A stretch of 30,609 nt of DNA from assembly GCA_045649855.1 (NCBI GenBank), contig JAZRQN010000069.1, positions 1 to 30,609 on the forward strand, written 5' to 3'. The DNA is from URNF01 sp045649855. Its GTDB lineage: Bacteria; Bacillota; Clostridia; Oscillospirales; Acutalibacteraceae. Position 1 is the stretch's first letter; each line of letters starts with the position of its first letter. The notes beneath the pieces were generated by a model, which was not told the DNA's origin, searched no databases, and was given only the letters and a program-made list of their open reading frames with translations. The translations under genes were made by a program, and so were the position numbers. Shown piece after piece: positions 24,122-30,609 of the stretch.

Positions 24122-25087
24122 TTATGTGATTTTTCCTTGTTTGAACTGTTCGGCAAAATCAATGTGATCCAAGCGGAATTCTTTGCCGTTTAAATATTCC
24201 AGTTCTTCTCCGGGGGTTTCGAAGTCGAACTGCAAGCGATACGAGCACAGTTGCTGTTTGGAATAGCCCGTACCTTTATTCAGGGCGTTGGTACCGTATT
24301 TTCCGTCTCCTAACAGAGGGTGGCCGATAGAAGCCAGATGTGCGCGAATCTGATGGGTACGTCCGGTCAGCAATTCGATTTCCAAGAGGGAATAGCGGTC
24401 GTTTTCGTTCAGAACGGTGTATCGTGTGGCAATTTGTCTCGATCCGTTTTTGGCGCGATCGGAAATGTATACACGATTTTGTTGCTCGTTCTTCTCCAGA
24501 TACCCTTCTAACGTGTCATTTTTCTTCTTGAAAGTGCCGTGCACGATACAAAGATAATATTTATGTAATTCGCGCCGCTTCATTTTCTCGTTTAAAATAC
24601 GCAATGCAACGGCGTTTTTCGCGGAGATGACAATACCGCTGGTGTTTCGGTCGATACGGTTGACTAAAGCAGGTGTAAAGCTGTTTTCCTTGCTGGGGTC
24701 ATATTCGCCTTTTTCGTATAGGTAGCGTTGTATCCGCAGAATCAGAGTATCGCGATATTCGTTTTCATCCGGATGTACCAACAGCCCTGCAGGTTTGTTG
24801 GCTAAGAGGATGTTTTCGTCTTCGTACAGGATATCCAATTCTTTTCCTGCGGTCATAAAATCCGGCGTAGACGGACCTTCCGCTAACACGTCATCTTTCA
24901 AATATAACGTGATCACGTCGCCTTCTTGGACACGGGTAGAAATCTCGCACCGTTTGCCGTTCAGTTTGATGTTCTTGGTGCGAATACCTTTGTACATGAG
25001 CGATGTGGGCAATTCGCGAAATGTTTTTGTGAGCAATTTATCCAATCGTTGCCCGGCGTCGTTGGCGTTAACCGTAATACTTTTCAC
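24122..25087 (-). CDS. RluA-family pseudouridine synthase with S4 domain
   Basis: A 321-residue rRNA-modifying enzyme that converts specific uridines in 23S rRNA to pseudouridine. Residues ~12-65 form an S4 RNA-binding domain (GQRLDKLL...IKLNGKR). The catalytic core has LLANKPAGLLVHP, the active-site NRIDRNTSG with Asp146, YLCIVHG and LLTGRTHQIRAHLASIGHPLLGDGKYG. The usual HRLDxxTSG reads NRIDRNTSG here. It is closest to the RluC/RluD group, but the target uridine is not readable. The start is GTG with GAGG eight bases upstream. It is divergent from radC. Confidence 0.93.
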   Translation of the reverse strand: MKSITVNANDAGQRLDKLLTKTFRELPTSLMYKGIRTKNIKLNGKRCEISTRVQEGDVITLYLKDDVLAEGPSTPDFMTAGKELDILYEDENILLANKPAGLLVHPDENEYRDTLILRIQRYLYEKGEYDPSKENSFTPALVNRIDRNTSGIVISAKNAVALRILNEKMKRRELHKYYLCIVHGTFKKKNDTLEGYLEKNEQQNRVYISDRAKNGSRQIATRYTVLNENDRYSLLEIELLTGRTHQIRAHLASIGHPLLGDGKYGTNALNKGTGYSKQQLCSYRLQFDFETPGEELEYLNGKEFRLDHIDFAEQFKQGKIT

Positions 25088-25122
25088 CGAAGATACCTCA
25101 CTTAATTTGCAAAATACGAGCG

Positions 25123-25151
25123 TTGATTCGCTTGGTGCTATTTAGTATAAC
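25123..25151 (+). promoter_or_regulatory. Candidate promoter for radC-nfnAB
   Basis: TTGATT (25123-25128) and TATAAC (25146-25151) with 17-base spacing, 49 bases before the radC start. It overlaps the minus-strand promoter, so the two would compete. Confidence 0.5.
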
Positions 25152-25172
25152 ATATATTTTTCATAATTACAA
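25144..25172 (-). promoter_or_regulatory. Promoter for the pseudouridine synthase
   Basis: On the minus strand, TTGTAA (25172-25167) and TATACT (25149-25144) have 17-base spacing; the GTG start lies about 57 bases downstream. Confidence 0.65.
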
Positions 25173-25199
25173 AGCATTTATAAAAAAGGATGTAAGAAT

Positions 25200-25988
25200 A
25201 TGGCGGCGAAATCTCAAAAATCAAACGACGAGAAGAATGTCCATAAAGGTCACCGCTTGCGTGTCAAACAACGCTTTTTGCGCGAAGGACTTGAAAACTT
25301 CGAGCCGCACCAGATTCTGGAGTTGCTGTTGTTTTACGGTATTCCGATGAAGGATACAAACGAGATTGCACATCGTTTGTTGGAAACGTTTGGCAGTATT
25401 TATAAGGTGATGGAAGCGTCTTATGAAGATTTGAGACGGGTTCCCGGTATGACCGACCACGCGGCGTTTTTGATCGCGTTTTCCTGCCAGTTGGTGAAAC
25501 GCTATTGGACTGAGCGCTGTGCGCTGGGGACGGTTGTGTATTCCAGCCGTGATATTGGTGATTACATCAAATATCATTTCATCGGTGAAAAAGTAGAGTC
25601 TGTTTACTTGATTTGTATGGATTGCCGTGCTAAAATACTGAATTGTACGCGCATCGCTGAAGGGGATATCAATTCCGCGAAGATCGATTATCGGAAAGTT
25701 CTGGAAATCATTTTGCGGGATAACGCAACGCAAATCGCACTTGTCCACAACCATCCGACCGGACATGCGTTTCCGTCGAAAGCAGATATCTCGTTCACAT
25801 TTGACCTGTTGCGCAGATTGCAGATTATCGAAGTGCATATATTGGATCACATCATAGTTTCCGAAAACGATTTCATTTCGATGGCGGAAACACCCGATTA
25901 CGCGACCTTGTTTAACGTACGGTATCTGTCCGAAGAAATGCGTCGTGAAAAGCAGAAGAAATTCGAAAAAGCTGGCGAAGATATTTGA
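25200..25988 (+). CDS. radC: RadC family JAMM/MPN domain protein
   Basis: A 262-residue protein of the RadC family. The N-terminal part (about 15-100) is the helix-hairpin-helix-like UPF0758 domain (GHRLRVKQRFL, ILELLLFYGIP, LRRVPGMT). The C-terminal JAMM domain has the full putative zinc site: Glu130, then HNHPTGHAFPSKAD giving His183, His185 and Asp196. The in vivo role is unknown; an old link to repair was withdrawn, and a nuclease or peptidase role has been proposed. AAAAAAGGA precedes the ATG. The nfnA gene follows after 19 bases. Confidence 0.95.
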   Translation: MAAKSQKSNDEKNVHKGHRLRVKQRFLREGLENFEPHQILELLLFYGIPMKDTNEIAHRLLETFGSIYKVMEASYEDLRRVPGMTDHAAFLIAFSCQLVKRYWTERCALGTVVYSSRDIGDYIKYHFIGEKVESVYLICMDCRAKILNCTRIAEGDINSAKIDYRKVLEIILRDNATQIALVHNHPTGHAFPSKADISFTFDLLRRLQIIEVHILDHIIVSENDFISMAETPDYATLFNVRYLSEEMRREKQKKFEKAGEDI

Positions 25989-26007
25989 ATGATCAGGAGT
26001 TGCAAGC

Positions 26008-26850
26008 ATGTATACGATCAAAACCAAAAAAGTATTAAATCCAACTGTCGTGTTGATGGAAATCGAGGCGCCTGCAGTTGCGCGCAAAGCCAATCCGGGA
26101 CAGTTTATCATTCTGCGCGTGGATGAAAACGGCGAACGAATTCCGTTGACCATTGCGGATTATAATGCGGATGCCGGTACGGTAACCATTATTTTTCAAA
26201 TCGTTGGCTCCACCACTAAAAAACTGAGTTACCTGAATGAAGGTGAATGCGTTCACGATTTTGTGGGACCGCTTGGAAAAGCGACCGAAACGGAAGGAAA
26301 GAAGAAAGTTGCTGTGGTTGGCGGCGGCGTCGGCTGTGCAATTGCTTTGCCCGTAGCGAAAAAGTTCCACGAGCAAGGCACGGAAGTGCACGCGATTATC
26401 GGTTTTCGCAACGAGGATTTGGTCATTCTGCGCGAAGAGTTTGCCGCGGTCAGCGATCGACTTTTCTTGATGACCGATGACGGTTCTTGCGGTGAAAAAG
26501 GTTTGGTTACCGATGCGCTGAAACGTCTGATTGACAGCGGAGAAGAGTATGATGAAGTTATCACAATCGGACCGCTTGTGATGATGAAGTTTGTATGTGC
26601 TTTGACCAAACAGTACGGTATCAAAACGGTAGCCAGCATGAACCCCATTATGATTGATGGGACGGGTATGTGTGGCGGCTGCCGCTTGACCGTAGGCGGT
26701 GAGACGAAATTCGCATGCGTGGACGGTCCTGAATTTGACGGACACCTGATCGATTTTGATGAGGCTATGGCGCGTGGTTCGATGTATAAAGATTTTGAAC
26801 GACACCAGTATGAAGAGACTTGCAATCTCTTTTCTAAGGAGGTGCAGTGA
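26008..26850 (+). CDS. nfnA: NfnA: ferredoxin-NADP+ oxidoreductase small subunit
   Basis: The small subunit (280 residues) of the electron-bifurcating NADH-dependent reduced ferredoxin:NADP+ oxidoreductase, also annotated SudB. It has an N-terminal FAD-binding barrel (RIPLTIADYN), a central NAD-binding domain (VAVVGGGVGCAIALPVAKKF near 101-120), and a C-terminal [2Fe-2S] site. The cluster ligands are Asp217, Cys222, Cys225 and Cys237, exactly the D-x4-C-x2-C-x11-C spacing known from Thermotoga NfnA. AGGAGT precedes the ATG. Its stop is one base before nfnB, as expected for a 1:1 complex in the cytosol. Sulfide dehydrogenase or DHOD electron-transfer subunit are related alternatives, ruled against by nfnB. 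Confidence 0.93.
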   Translation: MYTIKTKKVLNPTVVLMEIEAPAVARKANPGQFIILRVDENGERIPLTIADYNADAGTVTIIFQIVGSTTKKLSYLNEGECVHDFVGPLGKATETEGKKKVAVVGGGVGCAIALPVAKKFHEQGTEVHAIIGFRNEDLVILREEFAAVSDRLFLMTDDGSCGEKGLVTDALKRLIDSGEEYDEVITIGPLVMMKFVCALTKQYGIKTVASMNPIMIDGTGMCGGCRLTVGGETKFACVDGPEFDGHLIDFDEAMARGSMYKDFERHQYEETCNLFSKEVQ

Positions 26851-26851
26851 T

Positions 26852-28246
26852 ATGGCGAATATGTCTATGCAGAAAAACGAGATGCCTACACAAGCACCTG
26901 AAATTCGCTGTCATAATTTTGATGAGGTTGCGTTTGGATATTCTGCTGAGCAGGCGATTGATGAAGCCGGACGTTGTTTGCAGTGCAAAAAGCCGCTGTG
27001 CGTAAGCGGTTGCCCTGTGCAGATTGATATTCCTGCGTTTATTGCTAAGGTGGCAGACGGCGATTTTGACGCCGCTTATGACATTATTGCAAACTCCAGT
27101 TCTTTACCTGCAGTTTGCGGTCGTGTATGTCCGCAGGAAAATCAGTGTGAAGGCAAATGCGTGCGCGGCATCAAGGGAGAACCTGTTGCCATCGGTCGTT
27201 TGGAGAGATTTGTGGCAGATTACCACAATGCAAAATCCAATCAAAAAGTGGCGAAGCCCGCCACGAACGGCCGCAAGGTTGCGGTGATTGGTTCCGGTCC
27301 TGCGGGCTTGACTTGTGCGGGTGATTTGGCGCGCCGTGGCTATAAAGTAACGGTATTTGAGGCGTTGCATACGGCAGGCGGCGTGTTGGTGTACGGAATT
27401 CCTGAATTCCGTTTACCCAAAAGCATTGTGCGCAAAGAAATCGCTGGATTGCAAGCAATGGGCGTGGAGATTGCGACCAACGTTGTGGTCGGCAGAACCA
27501 TCTCGATTGATGAATTGATTCACGAACAGGGTTTTGAAGCGGTATTTATCGGTTCAGGTGCAGGTTTGCCTCGTTTTATGAAGATTCCGGGTGAAAACTT
27601 GAAAGGCGTGTATTCTGCAAATGAGTTTCTCACTCGTGTGAATTTGATGAAAGCGTATCTGGCGGACAGCGAAACGCCCATTCACGTCGGCAAAAAAGTT
27701 GTGGTTGTCGGCGGCGGTAATGTGGCGATGGACGCTGCGCGTTGTGCACTGCGTTTGGGAGCAGAGGAAGTATCCATTGTGTATCGTCGCTCAATGGAAG
27801 AATTGCCCGCTCGCCGCGAGGAAGTGGAGCACGCCGAAGAAGAGGGCGTGCGGTTCCGTTTGTTGAGCAATCCGTGCGAAATCATTGGTAATGAAAACGG
27901 CTTTGTATCCGGTGTTCGCTGTGTGGAAATGGAATTGGGAGAAGCGGATGCATCCGGCAGACGCCGCCCGCGTGAAAAGGCGGATTCCGAGTTCCTGGTC
28001 GAGTGCGATTGCGTGATTATGTCCATCGGTACTTCGCCCAATCCGCTGATCAAATCCACTACCAAAGGATTGGATACACAGAAATGGGGCGGCATTATCG
28101 CGGATGAGCAAACCGGTTTGACTTCCTTGGAAGGTGTGTATGCAGGCGGAGATGCTGTTACGGGTGCTGCTACGGTTATTCTGGCTATGGGCGCAGGTAA
28201 AAATGCTGCACAAGCTATTGACGAGTACTTAAAATCAAAAAAATAA
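26852..28246 (+). CDS. nfnB: NfnB: ferredoxin-NADP+ oxidoreductase large subunit (GltD-like)
   Basis: The large subunit (464 residues), homologous to the glutamate synthase small chain and often mislabelled gltA/gltD. The N-terminus carries two [4Fe-4S] motifs: CxxCx4CxxxC (CLQCKKPLCVSGC) and CxxxCx5CxxxC (CGRVCPQENQCEGKC). Next are an FAD site VAVIGSGPAGLTCAGDLA, an NADPH site VVVVGGGNVAMDAARCALR, and the C-terminal GGDAVTGAATVILAMGAGK flavin motif. ATG at 26852 is set by AAGGAGG nine bases upstream. With nfnA it couples NADH and reduced ferredoxin to make NADPH, the bifurcating flavin being in this subunit. No large glutamate synthase subunit is nearby, supporting Nfn. Confidence 0.94.
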   Translation: MANMSMQKNEMPTQAPEIRCHNFDEVAFGYSAEQAIDEAGRCLQCKKPLCVSGCPVQIDIPAFIAKVADGDFDAAYDIIANSSSLPAVCGRVCPQENQCEGKCVRGIKGEPVAIGRLERFVADYHNAKSNQKVAKPATNGRKVAVIGSGPAGLTCAGDLARRGYKVTVFEALHTAGGVLVYGIPEFRLPKSIVRKEIAGLQAMGVEIATNVVVGRTISIDELIHEQGFEAVFIGSGAGLPRFMKIPGENLKGVYSANEFLTRVNLMKAYLADSETPIHVGKKVVVVGGGNVAMDAARCALRLGAEEVSIVYRRSMEELPARREEVEHAEEEGVRFRLLSNPCEIIGNENGFVSGVRCVEMELGEADASGRRRPREKADSEFLVECDCVIMSIGTSPNPLIKSTTKGLDTQKWGGIIADEQTGLTSLEGVYAGGDAVTGAATVILAMGAGKNAAQAIDEYLKSKK

Positions 28247-28250
28247 ACAT

Positions 28251-28283
28251 AAAAAAAGAACTCTCATTGAGAGTTCTTTTTTT
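28251..28283. terminator. Bidirectional terminator between nfnB and the abrB-like gene
   Basis: A perfect 15-bp stem (seven A, GAACTCTC and complement, seven T) with an ATT loop. The last two bases overlap the stop codon of the minus-strand gene. A and T runs flank both sides, so it works in both directions. Confidence 0.92.
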
Positions 28284-28527
28284 ATGCCTTTTCGGTCAAT
28301 TCTTTTACACAGGACGGACAAATGTTTTGCCCTTTAAAGGTGGTAACGTCGCGTGCGTTGCCGCAAAAAATACAGCACGGTTGGTATTTTCGTAACAAGA
28401 TCATGTTATCTTCCGTGAAGAATTCCAAAGAATCGTTTTCTTTGATACCCAGCAGGGTGCGCGTTTCCATCGGCACGGTAATTCTGCCGAGTTGGTCCAT
28501 CTTTCGTACAATACCGGTAGATTTCAT
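28282..28527 (-). CDS. AbrB/SpoVT-type regulator with Cys4 C-terminus
   Basis: An 81-residue DNA-binding protein. Residues 1-47 are a swapped-hairpin AbrB domain starting MKSTGIVRKMDQLGRITVP, nearly identical to the Bacillus AbrB start. The tail replaces the usual AbrB dimer domain with a small metal-site-like module, CxxC at Cys52/55 and CxxC at Cys70/73 (plus Cys51). It is likely a transition-state or global regulator whose C-terminus binds zinc; the metal is inference. GGAGGTGAG precedes the ATG. It has its own strong promoter on the minus strand and shares a terminator with nfnB. Confidence 0.9.
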   Translation of the reverse strand: MKSTGIVRKMDQLGRITVPMETRTLLGIKENDSLEFFTEDNMILLRKYQPCCIFCGNARDVTTFKGQNICPSCVKELTEKA

Positions 28528-28567
28528 AATCTCACCTCCATCCCCAAATTTTTACAAATCTGTTTAT

Positions 28568-28595
28568 ATTATAGCATTTTTTTAGTAAATGTCAA
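28568..28595 (-). promoter_or_regulatory. Strong promoter for the abrB-like gene
   Basis: On the minus strand TTGACA (28595-28590) and TATAAT (28573-28568) are both perfect, with 16-base spacing and TGC before the -10. Confidence 0.9.
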
Positions 28596-28606
28596 ACCTT
28601 TCGACA
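28590..28606. promoter_or_regulatory. Imperfect palindrome over the abrB-like -35
   Basis: TGTCAAACCTTTCGACA pairs in six of seven arm positions and covers the -35 hexamer, where a repressor (possibly the product itself) could act. Arms are short, so chance is possible. Confidence 0.35.
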
Positions 28607-28620
28607 AAAAAGCTGTAAAA

Positions 28621-28652
28621 ATAACGGGCGGTTCGAATGAACCGCCCGTTAT
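28621..28652 (-). terminator. Terminator for the small Cys/Gly peptide gene
   Basis: A perfect 14-bp stem ATAACGGGCGGTTC (28621-28634) with complement 28639-28652 and loop GAAT. The T run (TTATTTTTA) is on the minus strand, so it ends a minus-strand transcript just after the stop codon at 28659. Confidence 0.9.
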
Positions 28653-28658
28653 CGGAAC

Positions 28659-28775
28659 TCAGCAGCCGCAACCGCAACCGCAGTCGCAATCGTTACCGTC
28701 GATCAACAGAAGGATGACGATAATGAACAGCAACCAGGAGCAATCCAGACCGTTAAACAGGTTACGCAGACACAT
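28659..28775 (-). CDS. 38-residue membrane peptide with Cys/Gly-repeat tail
   Basis: A short minus-strand gene. The peptide starts MCLRNLFNGLDCSW, has one hydrophobic helix (WLLFIIVILLLI, residues 14-25), and ends DGNDCDCGCGCGC with alternating Cys and Gly. AAGGAGG lies nine bases before the ATG, and a strong minus-strand terminator follows seven bases after the stop, so transcription and translation signals agree. The tail recalls small cysteine-rich peptides of spore-formers (coat or HCB-type annotations), which is resemblance only. Alternating Cys could bind metal or form crosslinks. No function assigned. Confidence 0.8.
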   Translation of the reverse strand: MCLRNLFNGLDCSWLLFIIVILLLIDGNDCDCGCGCGC

Positions 28776-28800
28776 GTGTTCCCACCTCCTTCATCATTCC

Positions 28801-28829
28801 CATAGTATGACGAGGTGGTTAGGATGGTG
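28801..28829 (-). promoter_or_regulatory. Possible sigma-K-like promoter for the Cys/Gly peptide
   Basis: On the minus strand CACC (28829-28826) and CATACTATG (28809-28801) are 16 bases apart, close to the sigma-K pattern (mACm, 16, CATAnnnTA, one mismatch). No good sigma-A promoter is seen upstream of the gene. The match is short and could be chance. Confidence 0.35.
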
Positions 28830-28894
28830 CGTGTATAAGGTGAAAAAAATCGCCATATACTTCAATTATAACGATTGAGAGGGGGGTGCGACAG

Positions 28895-30609
28895 ATGCAA
28901 TATCGGTTCAAAGGTTTTACCGAAAAGGCAAACATCGCATTAAATCTGTCTGTTTTGGCGGCACGTGCGTTTGGTCATACGTACGTAGGAACTGAACATC
29001 TGCTTTTAGGCTTGTTACGAGAAGGAACAGGTGTGGCCGCTACAGCACTTTGCGGTTTTGGAGTTACTGCCACGGTGTATGAAAAAAGAGTCCTCGCGAC
29101 AGAATCCACCGGTGCGTATACTTATGTTACACCGCAGGATATGACACCGCGTGCTAAAGCAACGCTCGAGAAAGCGGCGGAAGAATCGCATAAAACGCAG
29201 TACGGATATATCGGGACCGAGCATTTGCTGACGGCATTGTTGAAAGATACAGACAGTATTGGCGTTCGTTTGTTGTGTTCGATAGAGCCTCGCATCGATA
29301 AAATTGAAAAATCCCTTCAGGATGCCTGTAAATCACCGTATACGGCGATAGGGAAAAAGAGCGTGCGGGACGTTCCGAAGGGGGCACTTGCACAGTACGG
29401 TAGAGATTTGAATGCTATGGTAAACCGTGGGAAAATAGATCCTGTAATCGGACGAGAGAAAGAAATTGATCGTGTGATTCGGATTTTGGTGCGCCGCACG
29501 AAAAATAATCCTTGCCTTGTCGGTGAACCCGGGGTCGGTAAAACTGCTGTTGCGGAAGGGCTGGCGGCAAAGATCGTTGCCGGTATGGTGCCGGAACAAT
29601 TGTTAGATAAGCGTGTGTTTTACTTGGATCTCAACAGCATGATTGCCGGAACGAAATATCGAGGTGATTTTGAAGAGCGCATCAAGCAGGCGATCGAGGA
29701 GATGATTCGAAATCAGAATATCATTTTGTTTATCGATGAATTACACACATTGATTGGCGCAGGTACGGCTGAAGGGGCAGTGGATGCTTCCAACATTTTA
29801 AAACCGTATCTTGCACGCGGTGAAATACAGGTAATCGGTGCTACAACTTTGCAGGAATACCGTCGTCATATTGAAAAAGATATGGCTTTGGAAAGAAGAT
29901 TTCAGCCAGTGAAATTGGAAGAACCGAGCGCTGATGCAGCGAAAACGATTTTGTTTGGTTTGCGGGATCGCTATGAAGCGTATCATAAAGTGAAAATCAG
30001 CGATGAAGCGATACGGGCGGCGGTGGATTTGTCGGTACGGTATATTACAGATCGGTTTTTGCCGGATAAAGCGATTGATGTTATGGATGAGACGGCTGCG
30101 GCGGTGCGGTTGCGCGAGATTGATAACGATTCTGAATTGTGCCGCTTAAAAGACCGCATTCTCGAATTAGACGTTGAAACAGCGGTAGATTTACGAGATG
30201 AAGAACAACAGTTAGTTGAAAACTTAACCACGGCACAGGAGAAATATTGCCGCGAAAAGCAGGGACAGGTGCGTGTGGTTACGGCAGCAGATATTGCTCT
30301 AACGGTGTCGGAATGGGTGGGGATACCCATTACAAATATATCCAAAGCGGAAGAAGAGATGTTGCAATCTTTAGAATCGCAAATCGAGAAACGTGTTATC
30401 GGGCAATCGAATGCGGTGAGCGCAGTGGCGAGAGCGGTTCGGCGTGGGCGTTTGGGAGTTCGCGATCCCAAAAGACCGATCGGGTCGTTTTTGTTTTTGG
30501 GACCAAGCGGTGTCGGGAAGACGGAATTGTGCAAAGCGGTCGCTACGGTGTTGTTTGGTAGTGAAGAGCATTTGATTCGATTGGATATGTCGGAATATAT
30601 GGAAAAGCA
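28895..30609 (+). CDS. clpC: ClpC-type AAA+ protein unfoldase (3' end cut by window)
   Basis: The regulatory ATPase that unfolds proteins and feeds them to ClpP. The frame stays open to the window edge (571 of roughly 800 or more residues). Residues ~1-145 hold two Clp_N repeats (GHTYVGTEHLLLGLLREG and YGYIGTEHLLTALL). NBD1 has Walker A GEPGVGKT at 210-217 and Walker B IILFIDELHT with Asp281-Glu282. A short middle domain near 400-460 matches ClpC rather than the long ClpB coil. NBD2 begins with VSEWVGIPI and Walker A GPSGVGKT at 536-543. GAGGGGGG precedes the ATG. No ctsR, mcsA or mcsB lies upstream and I see no CtsR repeat, unlike the Bacillus operon. Confidence 0.95.
   Translation, partial: MQYRFKGFTEKANIALNLSVLAARAFGHTYVGTEHLLLGLLREGTGVAATALCGFGVTATVYEKRVLATESTGAYTYVTPQDMTPRAKATLEKAAEESHKTQYGYIGTEHLLTALLKDTDSIGVRLLCSIEPRIDKIEKSLQDACKSPYTAIGKKSVRDVPKGALAQYGRDLNAMVNRGKIDPVIGREKEIDRVIRILVRRTKNNPCLVGEPGVGKTAVAEGLAAKIVAGMVPEQLLDKRVFYLDLNSMIAGTKYRGDFEERIKQAIEEMIRNQNIILFIDELHTLIGAGTAEGAVDASNILKPYLARGEIQVIGATTLQEYRRHIEKDMALERRFQPVKLEEPSADAAKTILFGLRDRYEAYHKVKISDEAIRAAVDLSVRYITDRFLPDKAIDVMDETAAAVRLREIDNDSELCRLKDRILELDVETAVDLRDEEQQLVENLTTAQEKYCREKQGQVRVVTAADIALTVSEWVGIPITNISKAEEEMLQSLESQIEKRVIGQSNAVSAVARAVRRGRLGVRDPKRPIGSFLFLGPSGVGKTELCKAVATVLFGSEEHLIRLDMSEYMEK

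Noticed and set aside
26035..26805. A 256-residue minus-strand open frame opposite nfnA
   Set aside because: It is a shadow of nfnA, which has full cofactor motifs; no family resemblance in the antisense reading.
26852..28246. Annotation as glutamate synthase small subunit (gltD)
   Set aside because: It is directly paired with an NfnA subunit having the D-x4-C-x2-C-x11-C cluster site and there is no glutamate synthase large subunit gene in the window.

Overview
The window looks like a chromosomal segment of an anaerobic, Gram-positive-type bacterium of the Bacillota, most likely class Clostridia. Supporting signs are: an electron-bifurcating NfnAB pair; a K+-dependent membrane pyrophosphatase; an AbrB-type regulator with a Cys4 C-terminus; a ClpC-type AAA+ unfoldase; a Bacillus/Clostridium-style LexA (DinR) box; AGGAGG-like ribosome binding sites with frequent GTG and TTG starts; and many extended -10 (TGnTAnnnT) promoters. 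I cannot name a species. No IS element, prophage, CRISPR array or rRNA was seen.

Layout. (1) Positions 1-2499: the end of a dTDP-sugar operon, rmlA (5' cut), rmlB and an araD-type 4-epimerase, closed by a perfect terminator. (2) 2502-3538: an AEC-family permease as a single-gene unit. (3) 3615-6558: a cytosolic (alpha/alpha)6 glycoside hydrolase followed by an AraC-family regulator with its own promoter. (4) 6576-10532: a small membrane protein (DUF6106-like), the NAD(P)HX repair enzyme NnrDE, a lipoprotein and an SLC45/GPH-like MFS transporter. (5) 10575-17793: a tight polysaccharide cluster with a GT2 glycosyltransferase, an O-antigen-ligase/polymerase-like membrane protein, a GT4-pyruvyltransferase fusion, a Wzx-type flippase and a FrhB-like iron-sulfur flavoprotein. 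(6) 17800-19117: dinB (Pol IV) with a sigma-A promoter and a LexA box at the start site. (7) 19126-21535: tRNA-Asp and tRNA-Thr, then a probably Na+-pumping pyrophosphatase. (8) 21552-24113: a small lipoprotein, a diacylglycerol/lipid kinase and a pyridoxal/pyridoxamine kinase. (9) 24122-28283: an RluA-type pseudouridine synthase (minus), divergent from radC-nfnA-nfnB. (10) 28282-30609: abrB-like and a 38-residue Cys/Gly-tailed membrane peptide (both minus), divergent from clpC, which runs off the window.

How the genes work together. The rml genes make an activated dTDP-sugar. The cluster at 10.5-17.8 kb holds what is needed to build (GT2, GT4), decorate (pyruvyl ketal transfer), flip (Wzx) and polymerise or attach (Wzy/ligase-like) a surface glycan, plus a redox protein of unknown role. 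The most interesting candidate for an undescribed system is the GT4-pyruvyltransferase fusion translationally coupled to the polymerase-like gene and followed by the FrhB-like Fe-S protein. NfnAB, the pyrophosphatase and NnrDE fit the energy and redox economy of a fermenter. No gene-free stretch exceeds about 230 bases; the longest is 22112-22340, which holds a terminator, a promoter and a structured leader.
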